DNA of 64,000 nucleotides, taken from Bacteroidetes bacterium SW_9_63_38. Its GTDB lineage: Bacteria > Bacteroidota > Rhodothermia > Rhodothermales > Salinibacteraceae. Where the stretch lies: assembly GCA_003022435.1 (NCBI GenBank), contig PXUA01000013.1:1-64000 (forward strand), written 5' to 3'. Both the position numbers and the translations under genes were made by a program. Positions 27,531-37,021 of this stretch are shown one piece after another. The first letter of the stretch is position 1, and every line of letters begins with the position of its first letter. The notes under the pieces are model-generated. The model was given only the letters and a program-made list of their open reading frames with translations, did not search any database and had not been told where the DNA came from.

Positions 27531-27565
27531 GCCCATCGTGGGGCACGTCCGCACGATGGGCTTTT
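27531..27565 (+). terminator. Terminator after the pseudokinase gene
   Basis: gcccatcgtg (27531-27540) pairs perfectly with cacgatgggc (27552-27561), followed by tttt. It ends one base before the stop codon of the convergent DUF4105 gene. Confidence 0.85.
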
Positions 27566-28813
27566 CTAGGTCTCGTGTAGACGTGTTGGGGAGGGGCTCC
27601 CCGAAGAGCGGATTCCGTACAAAAGAAGCGTCCACCAGCCTGTGCGGATGCTGATCGCTGTGACGAGAGGAAGCACGGTGTGGTGAAAGTTCTGCGGCCA
27701 CAGTGGCCAGCTGAGAATGAACAGGCCCGCCGCGGCAGCGGTTGCGGCCAGGTAGGGACGGAGGAAGGACGACCGCGGTTGTCGGAGAAGCATGTAGGCG
27801 GCGAAGAGATGGGGGGGCCATGCCCAGAAGAGATTGAGATTGGCGTCCGTAACGGTGTACGAGGAGCCGAACCAGAGAAACAGGACGCCGAGGCCGACGC
27901 ATCCGACCAGGACGAGCAGCAGCGCGTCCCCCGTGCCGCCCGGTCGGTGTCCGTACGCAGCCTGACGGCCGGTCCAGCCCAGCACCAGCACCAGCACGAC
28001 AAGGCTTAGGGCATAGGGCCAGTCGAAGCCCGGGGCGGTGGCATCGTATCCGTTCACCCACCGCACGGTGTCGGTGTGCGTCACGAGTGGGCGCGACCGG
28101 CCCTGCACCGTGACAGTGGCGTCCTCAAAGGCCTCCATCAGGGGGACGGGCAGAAACATCCCCTCTTCTCGGGTGGGAACTCGATCGGCGGGCAGGCCGA
28201 GGGCGAGGTCGAATCCGAGATCCAGGAGGGGGCGCGACGCGACGTACGAGTCCAGGAACTCGCGGAAGGTGCGAGTAGGGGGCTGCACGTCCGTAAAGCT
28301 GACCTTTTCCCCGAGCGTTTGTCGCAACACATCCCGGATGCGCGTGGAGCAGTTGTCGAAGAAGAAGTCGTACTGGTAGTAGCGGTTCTCCGGACGGACG
28401 TTGTGCTGGAGAAACGCAAACACCGCAGAGCGCTGCTGGCGGCTCAAATTCAGGGGCTGCTCAATGACCGGACGCCCCTGCCGGACGTAAAATCGAAGCA
28501 TGGGAGCGTAGTCGGTCACACTGAGGAAGTACTGCAGGTCGCCATACAAGAATTTGGGAATGAAAAGCGGGTCTTCGAAGCTGAAGGTCCCGTAGTTGTA
28601 GAGGCGGTCCAGGTTGCGGGTCGGATCGTGAACGCGGACGGCGCTGTGTCCGGCAAAGCTGTAGACGGGATCTCCGGGCAGGATGGTGATCAGTGAGATC
28701 TGGGACGAGTCGGAAAGGGACGGTGTTGCCTGCGGGTGGGCCGACAGCGGAAGGGCAAGCATGAGCCCGAATAGACCGACGCCGCAGAGAACACGTCGGG
28801 CGGAAGCGACCAT
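27566..28813 (-). CDS. DUF4105 membrane protein, possible lipoprotein N-acyltransferase
   Basis: 415 aa from ATG 28813; an in-frame ATG at 28876 would add 21 residues. A signal-like hydrophobic N-terminus (ending near SAHPQA) is followed by the DUF4105 domain: YSFAGHSAVRVHDPTRNLDR (His) and YQYDFFFDNCSTRIRDVL (Cys), the His/Cys pair of a permuted papain/NlpC-like fold. The C-terminal third has about four membrane spans (WPYALSLVVLVLVLGW, LLLVLVGCVGLGVLFLWF). As I recall, DUF4105 proteins of Bacteroides have been reported as lipoprotein N-acyltransferases (Lnb); that role is inferred here. Divergent from nth. Confidence 0.82.
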   Translation of the reverse strand: MVASARRVLCGVGLFGLMLALPLSAHPQATPSLSDSSQISLITILPGDPVYSFAGHSAVRVHDPTRNLDRLYNYGTFSFEDPLFIPKFLYGDLQYFLSVTDYAPMLRFYVRQGRPVIEQPLNLSRQQRSAVFAFLQHNVRPENRYYQYDFFFDNCSTRIRDVLRQTLGEKVSFTDVQPPTRTFREFLDSYVASRPLLDLGFDLALGLPADRVPTREEGMFLPVPLMEAFEDATVTVQGRSRPLVTHTDTVRWVNGYDATAPGFDWPYALSLVVLVLVLGWTGRQAAYGHRPGGTGDALLLVLVGCVGLGVLFLWFGSSYTVTDANLNLFWAWPPHLFAAYMLLRQPRSSFLRPYLAATAAAAGLFILSWPLWPQNFHHTVLPLVTAISIRTGWWTLLLYGIRSSGSPSPTRLHET

Positions 28814-28910
28814 TGGTCGAGAGCCTGATGAAAGCAACGTCGCCGCCTCGAACGTTCGGGGTGGACGCGGGTTCAAGGAGCGCGAAAATTTTCAGAGCCC
28901 CCCGAATGTT

Positions 28911-29759
28911 GTGAGTCGTACCGAGTGTGCAGCGGTCGTCGTCGAGCAGTTGCGACAACAGATCGATCGTCCCACTACCGAACTGGATTATGAAACCCCC
29001 TACCAGCTCCTTGTCGCCGTCATCCTGTCGGCCCAGTGTACGGATGAGCGCGTGAACGCTACTACTCCGTCCTTCTTTGAGGCGTACCCGACGGTACAAG
29101 ACCTCGCGACGGGGACGGTGGACGACATCTACCCATACATCCAGTCCATTACGTTTCCGAACAACAAGGCTGGGTACCTGGCCAAGATGGCGCGGCAGGT
29201 CGTCGAGAACTTCGACGGGGAGATCCCGTCGGACGTGGACGACCTTCAGACCCTTACGGGGGTAGGACGGAAGACGGCGCAGGTGGTGGCCAACGTGGCG
29301 TTCGACGTGGACGCCCTGCCGGTGGATACCCACGTGTTCCGGGTGGCCAACCGAATCGGGCTCGTGCGGGAAGACGCCGACACCCCGAAGAAGGTGGAGC
29401 AACAACTCAAGCGCATCATTCCGCGATCGGACTGGGCCGACACGCACCATCTCCTCATCCTGCACGGCCGGTATACGTGTACGGCGCGGTCACCGTCGTG
29501 TGACGAGTGCGCCCTGACATCGGTGTGCAAGCATTTCGAGCGCCTGCAGCAGCGCCCCGACCCACGGGAGGACCTCGATGCGAGCGAGGGCGACTACTTC
29601 TGTGCCACGAGCGACCACTACTTCGACGAGCCCGACACCCACGTGGACCGCTACGACATTGAACAGCTGGCCTGCCCGCACTGTGGATCCATGCAGGTGT
29701 TGCGGAGCCGAGACGGGGCACCGATGAAGCAAGTGAAAGATTATCGAGTAAACGGGTAG
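28911..29759 (+). CDS. nth: Endonuclease III with a C-terminal extension
   Basis: 282 aa from GTG 28911; the frame is open upstream but that part is antisense to the DUF4105 gene. HhH motif LTGVGRKTAQVVANV with catalytic Lys121, and Asp139 in VDTHVFRVANR. The 4Fe-4S cluster ligands are Cys190, 197, 200 and 206 (C-x6-C-x2-C-x5-C). Normal Nth ends near residue 212; here 70 more residues follow, with Cys231 and a CPHCG pair (255-258), perhaps a small zinc ribbon. Removes oxidised pyrimidines in base-excision repair. gpmI follows after about 100 bp. Confidence 0.93.
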   Translation: MSRTECAAVVVEQLRQQIDRPTTELDYETPYQLLVAVILSAQCTDERVNATTPSFFEAYPTVQDLATGTVDDIYPYIQSITFPNNKAGYLAKMARQVVENFDGEIPSDVDDLQTLTGVGRKTAQVVANVAFDVDALPVDTHVFRVANRIGLVREDADTPKKVEQQLKRIIPRSDWADTHHLLILHGRYTCTARSPSCDECALTSVCKHFERLQQRPDPREDLDASEGDYFCATSDHYFDEPDTHVDRYDIEQLACPHCGSMQVLRSRDGAPMKQVKDYRVNG

Positions 29760-29856
29760 TCCCAGATAAATTTGGGAAGGGACCCGTCAGCCCTTTTCTT
29801 ATCCCGAGAAACGTACGTAAACCCCGTCGTATTTTGTGTCAACCAATCAACCAGAA

Positions 29857-31428
29857 ATGGACTCGACCAGCCGTCATCTTCTCGTGATTCTGGACGGGTG
29901 GGGCCTCGCGGAGGATCCGTCCGTCAGTGCTGTGGAGGCCGCCGACACCCCCTTCTTCGACCGGCTCATGGAGGAGCACCCGCACGGGACGCTCCAGGCC
30001 TCCGGGCGCGCCGTGGGCCTGCCGGACGGCCAGATGGGCAACTCGGAGGTGGGCCACACCAATCTCGGGGCCGGGCGCGTGGTCTGGCAGGAGATCCTGC
30101 GCATCTCGAAGGCGATCGAAGACGAATCGTTGTTTGAGAATGAGGCGCTGGTGGGCGCTGCCGAGCACGCAAAGCAAAACGACGGGAAGCTCCACCTCAT
30201 GGGCTGCTTCTCGGACGGGGGGGTACATAGCCATCTGGAGCACCTGTATGGATTGTTGGAGCTGGGCCGGCGCACCGGCCTCGCCCCCGGACAGGTGTGC
30301 GTGCACGCCTTCACGGACGGGCGCGACACCGACCCACACGGGGGAGCTGAGTATGTGAAAGAGTTTCAGGAGGCGGCCGAAGAGGTGGGCATGGGGCGAC
30401 TCGTGTCCATCGTGGGCCGGTACTACGCCATGGACCGGGACGAGCGCTGGGAGCGCACCGAGCGTGCGTATCGGCTGCTCACGGAGGGGACCGGAGGGAC
30501 GTTCGACGATCCCGTGGCGGCCCTGGAGGCCAGCTACGAGGACGAGGTGACCGACGAGTTTGTGGAACCGCGCCGGATTCGGGTCGAGGACGAAGACGCG
30601 TTCGGCACGAACGGCACTCGGATCGAAGAAGGGGACGCCGTCATCTTCTACAACTTCCGGGCCGACCGGGCGCGACAGCTCACGCGGGCGTTTACGGAAG
30701 ACGACTTCGAAGGCTTCGAGCGGACGCCGCCCGCGGATCTGGAGTTCGTGATGATGACGCCCTACGACGACAACTTCGACCTGCCGATTGCGTTCGACAG
30801 CGTAAATCTGGAGGGAACGCTCGGAGAAATTATTCAAGATCGGGCCGGGCGCCAGCTACGGGTGGCCGAAACCGAAAAGTACGCGCACGTGACCTACTTC
30901 TTCAGCGGCGGACGGGAGGAGCCGTTTGAGGGAGAGGACCGGATCGTAGTGCCGTCGCCGGAGGTGTCCACCTACGATCTGCAGCCGGAGATGAGTGCGC
31001 CGGAGGTGGCCGAGCGGACGGAGGCGGCCCTCGACGACACGGACTACAATCTCGTCGTCCTGAACTTTGCGAACCCGGACATGGTGGGCCACACCGGCGA
31101 CTTCGACGCCGCCGTGGAAGCGTGTGAGGCCGTTGACGCGGCCGCGCAGCAGGTCATCGAGGCGGCCCGTGACCAGAGCTACTCCGTGAACGTCATTGCC
31201 GACCACGGCAACGCCGACAAGTTGGAGAATCCGGATGGGTCGCCGCACACAGCCCACACGACGGCCCTCGTTCCGCACATCATCCTTGAGGACGACTTCG
31301 AAGGGCCCGTCGAGGACGGAAAGCTGGGCGACGTGGCGCCGACGATTCTGGCCCTTCTCGACGCAGAGATCCCGGCGTCCATGGACGGGAACGTGCTGGT
31401 CCCGCACGAGACGCCGGCGCACCCGTAG
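29857..31428 (+). CDS. gpmI: 2,3-bisphosphoglycerate-independent phosphoglycerate mutase
   Basis: 523 aa from ATG 29857; GTG 29836 gives seven more residues. LLVILDGWGLAEDPSVSAVE holds the first Asp metal ligand; GNSEVGHTNLGAGRVV has the phosphoserine; VCVHAFTDGRDTDPHGGAEY, FYNFRADRARQLTRAF, LNFANPDMVGHTGD and VIADHGNADK supply the remaining Mn ligands. Interconverts 3- and 2-phosphoglycerate in glycolysis. Convergent with sppA, only 12 bp apart. Confidence 0.95.
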   Translation: MDSTSRHLLVILDGWGLAEDPSVSAVEAADTPFFDRLMEEHPHGTLQASGRAVGLPDGQMGNSEVGHTNLGAGRVVWQEILRISKAIEDESLFENEALVGAAEHAKQNDGKLHLMGCFSDGGVHSHLEHLYGLLELGRRTGLAPGQVCVHAFTDGRDTDPHGGAEYVKEFQEAAEEVGMGRLVSIVGRYYAMDRDERWERTERAYRLLTEGTGGTFDDPVAALEASYEDEVTDEFVEPRRIRVEDEDAFGTNGTRIEEGDAVIFYNFRADRARQLTRAFTEDDFEGFERTPPADLEFVMMTPYDDNFDLPIAFDSVNLEGTLGEIIQDRAGRQLRVAETEKYAHVTYFFSGGREEPFEGEDRIVVPSPEVSTYDLQPEMSAPEVAERTEAALDDTDYNLVVLNFANPDMVGHTGDFDAAVEACEAVDAAAQQVIEAARDQSYSVNVIADHGNADKLENPDGSPHTAHTTALVPHIILEDDFEGPVEDGKLGDVAPTILALLDAEIPASMDGNVLVPHETPAHP

Positions 31429-31440
31429 CCGCGGGAGGAG

Positions 31441-33246
31441 CTACTGGATCTTGGGGACGTACGGCATGCGCGCCTGGACCGACCCGTTCGCGCCTGCAAT
31501 CCGCTTGAGGACGCGACGGTGTTGCCAGAGCGACCGCTCGAGGGGCGTGGAGGCCAGGTTCTGCCAGATCTTAGCGGCCTGTCCGGCGAGCCGCTTGTTC
31601 AGCCGCTCGAAGACGGTTTTCGGACGGGGGAGCACGCGAGTGTTGTACGGACCGTCCCCGAGGCCGCCGGCCTTGCCGGCCAGCGAGACGGCCGTCTCGA
31701 GGGTCCCCAGCGTATCGACGAGGCCCACGTCTTTCGCGTCGCGCCCGGACCAGACGCGGCCCTGGGCGACATCGTGGACCGCCGAGGTGTCCATGTTGCG
31801 ACCGTTGGCCACGCGTTGGAGGAAGGTGTCGTAAATGCCGTCGATCGACTCAGTGAGCAGACGGCGCTCGCCCGGGGCAAGGGGTTTGGTCGGGGCGTAG
31901 AGGTCGGCATACGGGCTCGTGTTGACGCCGTCGAACGTGACGCCGAGCTTGTTCTCGAGCAGCCCTTCTGCGTTCCAGAGGAGGCCGAACACGCCGATTG
32001 AGCCGGTCGTGGTGGTGGCGTTTGCGATAATCGTATCGGCCGGGGCGGCGACGTAGTAGCCCCCGGAGGCCGCCACGCCGCCCATCGATACGTACAACGG
32101 CTTCTCGGCCGCCGTCCGTTTTACGGCCCGCCAGATGGCTTCCGACGCTGCGGCACTGCCGCCCGGCGAGTCAATCCGGAACACCACCGCCTTCGTCGAC
32201 GGGGAGGTCCGCGCCTCGTTGAGCGCCTCGACGGTGGGCGTGGAGCCCATTACCTGCGTGCTGGCCCCGAACGGCGTCTGATTGGGATCGCCCGACACGA
32301 TGTTGCCCGTTCCGTAGACGATGGCCACGGTGCCGGTTCCGGTGGTGGACACGCCGGCGTCGGAGGCGGGAATTCGGCTATACGTTGACACCGACACCGT
32401 CGACAGGGACGATGCGTCCGGAAGGTCGAGTCGTGACTGAAGGAGAGTGCGCACCTCATCCTCGTACCTGAGACCGTCGATCAGGTCCTCCTCGACGGCC
32501 CTTTCAGTGCGCAGCAGGGCGTCTTCGTCGGCGAGTTGTCGCAGCGCCTCGGCCGAGAGGCCGCGCGCCTCGGCAATTGCGGTCGTAAAGCGGGTGTCGA
32601 CCGTCGAGAGTAGCGCCTCAAGCTGACGCCGGTTGGCCTTCGACAGGTCCGACCGGGTGAACGGCTCCACCGCACTCTTAAATTTCCCGGCTCGAACGAC
32701 CTCTGGCTTCACGTCCAGCTTTTCGAAGGTGCCCTTGAAGAAGGCGAGCGTCGACCCGAACCCGTTGTATTCGAACGACGCCTGAGGGCCCACGAAGACG
32801 CTGTCGGCCGCGCTGGCGACGAAGTAGTCCTTTTCGCCCATCCCGAACTCCTCGCTGGAGGCAATCACCGGGAGGCCGCTCTCTCGGGTTTGTGCGACGG
32901 CCGTGCGCACCTCCTCCAGCGTGCCCCAGGAGGCGGAGGTGCCTTTCAGGCGGAGCCACACCGCTTCGACCCGTGCGTCGTTGCGGGCTTTCCGGAGGGC
33001 CTGCTGGAGGTCGCGGAGATCATACTGCGGCCCCTTGCTGAAAGCTTTCTGGAACGGGCCGGCCGAGGTCTGCTCTGGAATGGGGCCGTCGATGGGGACG
33101 GTCAGGACCGAACTGGGCTGGACGGAGGGGGTGCTGTCCCCCGCCAGGGTGAGGGCGAAGAGGAAGAAAAACAGGAAGAAGACGACGACGCCAAGCGCGA
33201 TCAGGGTGCCGAGGACGCTAGCGGTCAGTGTGGAGAGGAAGCGCAT
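31441..33246 (-). CDS. sppA: Signal peptide peptidase SppA, 67K type
   Basis: 601 aa. One N-terminal membrane span (about 10-34, very Phe/Leu-rich), then two S49 domains. The catalytic Lys is K190 (RAGKFKSAVEPFTRSDL) and the nucleophile Ser is S394 (SMGGVAASGGYYVA), matching the K209/S409 pair of E. coli SppA in spacing. VFRIDSPGGSAAASEAIW is the oxyanion loop. Degrades cleaved signal peptides in the inner membrane. Divergent from hrcA across 459 bp. Confidence 0.94.
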   Translation of the reverse strand: MRFLSTLTASVLGTLIALGVVVFFLFFFLFALTLAGDSTPSVQPSSVLTVPIDGPIPEQTSAGPFQKAFSKGPQYDLRDLQQALRKARNDARVEAVWLRLKGTSASWGTLEEVRTAVAQTRESGLPVIASSEEFGMGEKDYFVASAADSVFVGPQASFEYNGFGSTLAFFKGTFEKLDVKPEVVRAGKFKSAVEPFTRSDLSKANRRQLEALLSTVDTRFTTAIAEARGLSAEALRQLADEDALLRTERAVEEDLIDGLRYEDEVRTLLQSRLDLPDASSLSTVSVSTYSRIPASDAGVSTTGTGTVAIVYGTGNIVSGDPNQTPFGASTQVMGSTPTVEALNEARTSPSTKAVVFRIDSPGGSAAASEAIWRAVKRTAAEKPLYVSMGGVAASGGYYVAAPADTIIANATTTTGSIGVFGLLWNAEGLLENKLGVTFDGVNTSPYADLYAPTKPLAPGERRLLTESIDGIYDTFLQRVANGRNMDTSAVHDVAQGRVWSGRDAKDVGLVDTLGTLETAVSLAGKAGGLGDGPYNTRVLPRPKTVFERLNKRLAGQAAKIWQNLASTPLERSLWQHRRVLKRIAGANGSVQARMPYVPKIQ

Positions 33247-33705
33247 AAGCGAACGACGGACAGGGCAGGCGGTGAAAGATCTCGGGCGCCGGGGCGTGCG
33301 GAGTCAAACTAAACGCGTCTATCCGTATACGTGGGGAGGGGAGACCGTTTCGGTCGATTCGGGTTCTGCGGAGATTTTGCGAATGCGGGACATACAAAGG
33401 CCGGGCAGGATCAGGGAAAGGCTTGCGGAGACGCTGGATGCGCGTTTGCCGATGACACGGACCGAGCTGCCGGGACAGCACGGACGCGTGGAGGCATGGA
33501 GGCAAGAACGCTGTGCCCTGCCGCTTTCCGATACTCATCATGCAATTGCCGGGGGCTGGAGCGGGGGAGGAAACTTGAAAATGGGTGTTATGTACAGGAA
33601 AAAAGTCACGATGCTTCCCCGCTTCCCGGGTCGGCCCGCTCGGATGAATGGAAGTGTCGTCCTGTTGTGGACACTATTTTCGACAAGTAGCCGGTACGCC
33701 TGGAC
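33247..33705. other. Intergenic interval between sppA and hrcA
   Basis: About 460 bp. It holds a degenerate repeat (family 3, 33481-33553) and presumably two divergent promoters. A perfect CIRCE operator (ttagcactc-n9-gagtgctaa) was looked for and not found. A long + strand frame across it is low-complexity and not supported as a gene. Confidence 0.5.
33481..33553 (+). repeat. Family 3 degenerate repeat, copy 1
   Basis: Begins ggacgcgtggaggcatgg and ends near gcaattgccggg. It resembles the sequences at 45735-45814 and 63793-63875, sharing a gcgtggatgcatgg-like start and a gatgcgattgcc-like end. In one frame it reads GRVEAWRQERCALPL...HAIAGG; copy 2 reads GGVDAWKQYRCAHPL...DAIAGG. Might be a decayed coding fragment. 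Similarity judged by eye. Confidence 0.5.
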
Positions 33706-34797
33706 GTGACCCCGAGCGCTGAACATGCGGACGATTCCAACGAGGAGCGGCCTGCTCTCAGTGAGCGGGAGCGCACCATTTTGCGCCTCGTCGTCGAAAA
33801 GTTTGTGGACGCCGCCGGTCCGGTCGGGTCCCGGTCGCTGGCGAAAGAGAGTTCACTGGACCTCAGCGCGGCCTCGATTCGCAACACCATGGCGGACCTT
33901 GAGGACATGGGGTACCTGGGACATCCCTACACCTCTGCCGGGCGCGTGCCGACGCGACTGGGGTACCGCACCTTCGTCGACGAGCTCATGAACACGCCCG
34001 AGCTTACGGAGGTGGAGCAAGAGATGCTCAAGATGCGTCTCGCCCGGCTCGTGAGCGATACCGACGAGTTGCTGCGCGAGAGCACGCGTCTGTTGAGTCG
34101 TCTCTCCAATCTGCTCGGCATTGCCCTTAGCCCGCGCCTCTCGACGGGTGTTCTTGACCGGCTCGATATTGTTCCGCTTTCGGGGTCGCGCCTGATGTTT
34201 GTTCTGAGTGTCCAGGGTGGGGTCGTCAAGACGCTTGTTCTCGAGTTCGAGTCGGACCTGGCGCGGTCCGAAATTGATCGGGTCGTCTCGATCTTGAACG
34301 AACGGCTCGCGGGGCTGACGCTCGAAGAGATTCGGGACACCCACGAGGAGCGCGTCAAGGACCTCGACGATCAGACGGGACTCATCGAACTGATCATTGA
34401 GGAATCTCCGGGGCTGTTTAGCGAGCCGGAAGAGGGGCGTCTCGAATTCGGGGGAACGGAGAACATTCTCACCCAGCCCGAATTCCAGGAGCCGGACGAC
34501 GTGCGTCGGCTTATCGAGATCATTGAGGATGAGGATCGTGTCGTTCAGGTTCTTGAGGATCTGTTCGACTCGGATCCCAACGCCGTCGGCCAGGCGATCA
34601 TCCGGATCGGAAGTGAAACCGACGAGGAGGAAATGGACTCTTACTCGATCGTCACCTCGCCATACCGACTCGGGGACACTGTGGGAACGCTCGGGGTAAT
34701 TGGGCCTACCCGCATGGACTACCCGCGGGCCGTGGCCCTCGTGAAAAATGCCGCCGGTGTCATCAACCGATCGGGTGACTCTGAGCCGTCCGACTAA
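33706..34797 (+). CDS. hrcA: Heat-inducible transcription repressor HrcA
   Basis: 363 aa, GTG start. Winged helix about 18-90 (LSERERTILRLVVEKFVDAA, GPVGSRSLAKESSLDLSAAS, IRNTMADLEDMGYLGHPYTS, AGRVPTRLGYRTFVDEL), then the GAF-like middle and C-terminal SIVTSPYRLGDTVGTLGVIG and PTRMDYPRAVALV. In other bacteria HrcA represses groE and dnaK from CIRCE. No CIRCE is visible here, so its target may be elsewhere or diverged. First of the hrcA-grpE-dnaJ series. Confidence 0.95.
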   Translation: MTPSAEHADDSNEERPALSERERTILRLVVEKFVDAAGPVGSRSLAKESSLDLSAASIRNTMADLEDMGYLGHPYTSAGRVPTRLGYRTFVDELMNTPELTEVEQEMLKMRLARLVSDTDELLRESTRLLSRLSNLLGIALSPRLSTGVLDRLDIVPLSGSRLMFVLSVQGGVVKTLVLEFESDLARSEIDRVVSILNERLAGLTLEEIRDTHEERVKDLDDQTGLIELIIEESPGLFSEPEEGRLEFGGTENILTQPEFQEPDDVRRLIEIIEDEDRVVQVLEDLFDSDPNAVGQAIIRIGSETDEEEMDSYSIVTSPYRLGDTVGTLGVIGPTRMDYPRAVALVKNAAGVINRSGDSEPSD

Positions 34798-34832
34798 AGG
34801 ATAATCAAAAAGCAGTCGAATGGGACTGAGAG

Positions 34833-34897
34833 GAGTTTTCCAACCGTCCACAAACGGCGATGATGGCCCACGGGCGATTGTGGGCTTGTGAAAACTC
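34833..34897 (+). promoter_or_regulatory. Inverted repeat between hrcA and grpE
   Basis: gagttttc (34833-34840) and gaaaactc (34890-34897) are perfect inverted repeats around an inner hairpin gcccac/gtgggc (34866-34885). A possible attenuator or operator controlling grpE-dnaJ; not a CIRCE sequence. Confidence 0.4.
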
Positions 34898-35015
34898 ACA
34901 CGCCTGCACCTTTCGAGACCATTCTCAGCGCCTTTCTTGATTACTGTCCCCGGCGTCTCATCCCGGCGGACGGTTGCCTTCTCCCCGCACTTGTTGCAGC
35001 TATCCCAACCAAATC

Positions 35016-35678
35016 GTGAGTACAGACCAGACCACCGGTCGTCAAAGTTCCGAAGCGAGTTCCGACGCCGATTCTCCCACCTCCGAGGCGGTTCCCGAGT
35101 CTGAGGCCGAGGCCTCGGCCGCCGATGAGGCTGCGGAGGCCGCCGGCCCGGAGCAAAAGATCGAAGAGCTCCGCGAGCGCGTCGATGAACTCGAAGAGGA
35201 GCGCGACGAGCTCAACGATCAGATGCTGCGGAAAGCGGCTGAGTTCGAGAACTATCGTCGGCGGATGGATCGCGAGAAAAAACGTCGGCACCAGTCCGGG
35301 ATGCTGGAAGTCGTGGAGCCGATCCTCGAGGTGCTCGACGACTTTGAGCGTTCGATCGACGCGGCCGAGGAGTTGCAGGAGACGCAGGATCCGGAGTCGG
35401 CCTACGAGTCCCTGAAGGGCGGGGTGGAAATGGTTTTTCGGAAATTCCGGGATACCCTGGAAACCCTCGGCGTGGAGCCCATTGATGCGGAGGGGAATCC
35501 TTTTGATGAGGAGCTCCACGACGCCATGATGCGGCAGCCGTCGGACGAGGCGGAGCCGGGCACGGTCCTACAGGAGGTGCGAAAGGGATATCAGATGGGG
35601 GATCGCGTCATTCGGCACAGCCGTGTCGTCGTGGCGGCGGAGCCGTCGGAGGAGGAGACGGCCGAGGACGAAGCGTAA
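35016..35678 (+). CDS. grpE: Nucleotide exchange factor GrpE
   Basis: 220 aa from GTG 35016. The first 50 residues are disordered and acidic; a long coiled coil follows (EQKIEELRERVDELEEERDE); then MLRKAAEFENYRRRMDREKK, VVEPILEVLDDFERSIDAAE and the beta wing ending PGTVLQEVRKGYQMGDRVIR HSRVVVA. Releases ADP from DnaK. dnaJ follows after 61 bp; dnaK itself is not in the window. Confidence 0.95.
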   Translation: MSTDQTTGRQSSEASSDADSPTSEAVPESEAEASAADEAAEAAGPEQKIEELRERVDELEEERDELNDQMLRKAAEFENYRRRMDREKKRRHQSGMLEVVEPILEVLDDFERSIDAAEELQETQDPESAYESLKGGVEMVFRKFRDTLETLGVEPIDAEGNPFDEELHDAMMRQPSDEAEPGTVLQEVRKGYQMGDRVIRHSRVVVAAEPSEEETAEDEA

Positions 35679-35739
35679 CGGGCCGCCTGTACGGCCTTTG
35701 GGGACGACCGCGTTTTTCTGAACTGAAGAGACTCGACAC

Positions 35740-36885
35740 ATGCCGAGCGATTACTACGACGTTCTTGGGGTCGATTCGGACGCCTCGCAGGACGAAATCA
35801 AGAAGGCCTACCGGAAGAAAGCGATGGAGTACCATCCGGACCGCAATCCGGACGATCCGGAGGCCGAGCAAAAGTTCAAACAGGCATCCGAGGCGTACGA
35901 TGTGCTCTCGGATCCGGAGACCCGGAAACGGTACGACCGGTACGGGCAGGACGGGCTCGGCCAGAGCGGGGGCGGCCGTCGGGGCGGCCAAGGCTTCCAG
36001 GACATCGAGGACATTTTCAGCGCCTTCGATGACATCTTCGGCGGGGGGCAGCAGCAGCGGTCGCGGCGGCAGCGAGGACGTCCCGGCAGCGACCTGCGCG
36101 TCACGCTTCCGCTCTCGCTCGAAGAGATTGCCGAGGGCACCGAGAAAAACATCAAGGTCCGCAAGTTCCTGGCCTGTGAGACCTGTGACGGGACCGGCGC
36201 GAAGGGGGGCATGGAGGGCGAGAACTATGTGATGTGCCCCAAGTGCGACGGCACTGGGGAGGTGCGGCAGGTGTCGCGCTCCGTCTTCGGACAGTTTGTG
36301 AACGTGCAGGCTTGCCCGCGCTGCAACGGAGAGGGACGCATTATCGAGAACCCCTGCGAGGACTGTGAGGGCGAGGGCCGCATTGAGGGTGAGGATACGG
36401 TCTCAGTGACGGTGCCGGCCGGCGTGATGGATGGCAACTACCTCACAATCTCCGACGCCGGCAACGCAGGGATCCGCGGCGGTGTCCCGGGCGATCTGCG
36501 GATCGAAATTGAGGAGCGAGAACACGAACACTTCGTGCGGGACGGTCTCGACATTTACTACGACGTATACCTCTCTTTTCCGGAGGCGGCCCTCGGCACG
36601 GAGGTGGACGTGCCGACGCTGGAAGGGCACGCGCGACTAGAGGTGGAGGCCGGGGTGCAGGCTGGTAAGATTCTCCGGATGCGCAGCCGCGGCGTTCCGG
36701 ACCTGGAGGGGAGCGGCAAGGGAGATCAACTCATCCGCATCCACGTCTGGACGCCGCAGGACCTTACCGACGAAGAGATGCAGATTCTGGAGGAACTCCG
36801 GAATCATGACACCTTCCAGCCGCACCCAGGGGACACAGAGACTGAAAAGTCATTCTTCCGTCGCGTATCGGACGCGTTCTCGTAA
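35740..36885 (+). CDS. dnaJ: Chaperone DnaJ
   Basis: 381 aa, full-length type I. J domain 1-70 with the HPD motif (YHPDRNPDD); Gly-rich linker about 72-120; four CxxCxGxG zinc motifs ([32 protein letters not shown]) about 148-215; C-terminal substrate domains ([37 protein letters not shown]). Stimulates DnaK ATPase. Last gene of the heat-shock group. Confidence 0.97.
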   Translation: MPSDYYDVLGVDSDASQDEIKKAYRKKAMEYHPDRNPDDPEAEQKFKQASEAYDVLSDPETRKRYDRYGQDGLGQSGGGRRGGQGFQDIEDIFSAFDDIFGGGQQQRSRRQRGRPGSDLRVTLPLSLEEIAEGTEKNIKVRKFLACETCDGTGAKGGMEGENYVMCPKCDGTGEVRQVSRSVFGQFVNVQACPRCNGEGRIIENPCEDCEGEGRIEGEDTVSVTVPAGVMDGNYLTISDAGNAGIRGGVPGDLRIEIEEREHEHFVRDGLDIYYDVYLSFPEAALGTEVDVPTLEGHARLEVEAGVQAGKILRMRSRGVPDLEGSGKGDQLIRIHVWTPQDLTDEEMQILEELRNHDTFQPHPGDTETEKSFFRRVSDAFS

Positions 36886-37021
36886 CGTCTGTGTCGTGCC
36901 CCGAACGGGCCCGACGAGTCGTCGTATCGATCTGTGGAAGCGCGGCTGATTCTGCACTGTCTGACTGTTGCCTGGTCGCGTTCTTCGGGGCCGTGCTCTG
37001 TTCCACTGATCGCCGTCGTTC

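Noticed and set aside
33247..35015. CIRCE operator near hrcA or grpE
   Set aside because: No ttagcactc / gagtgctaa pair was found by eye in either upstream region.
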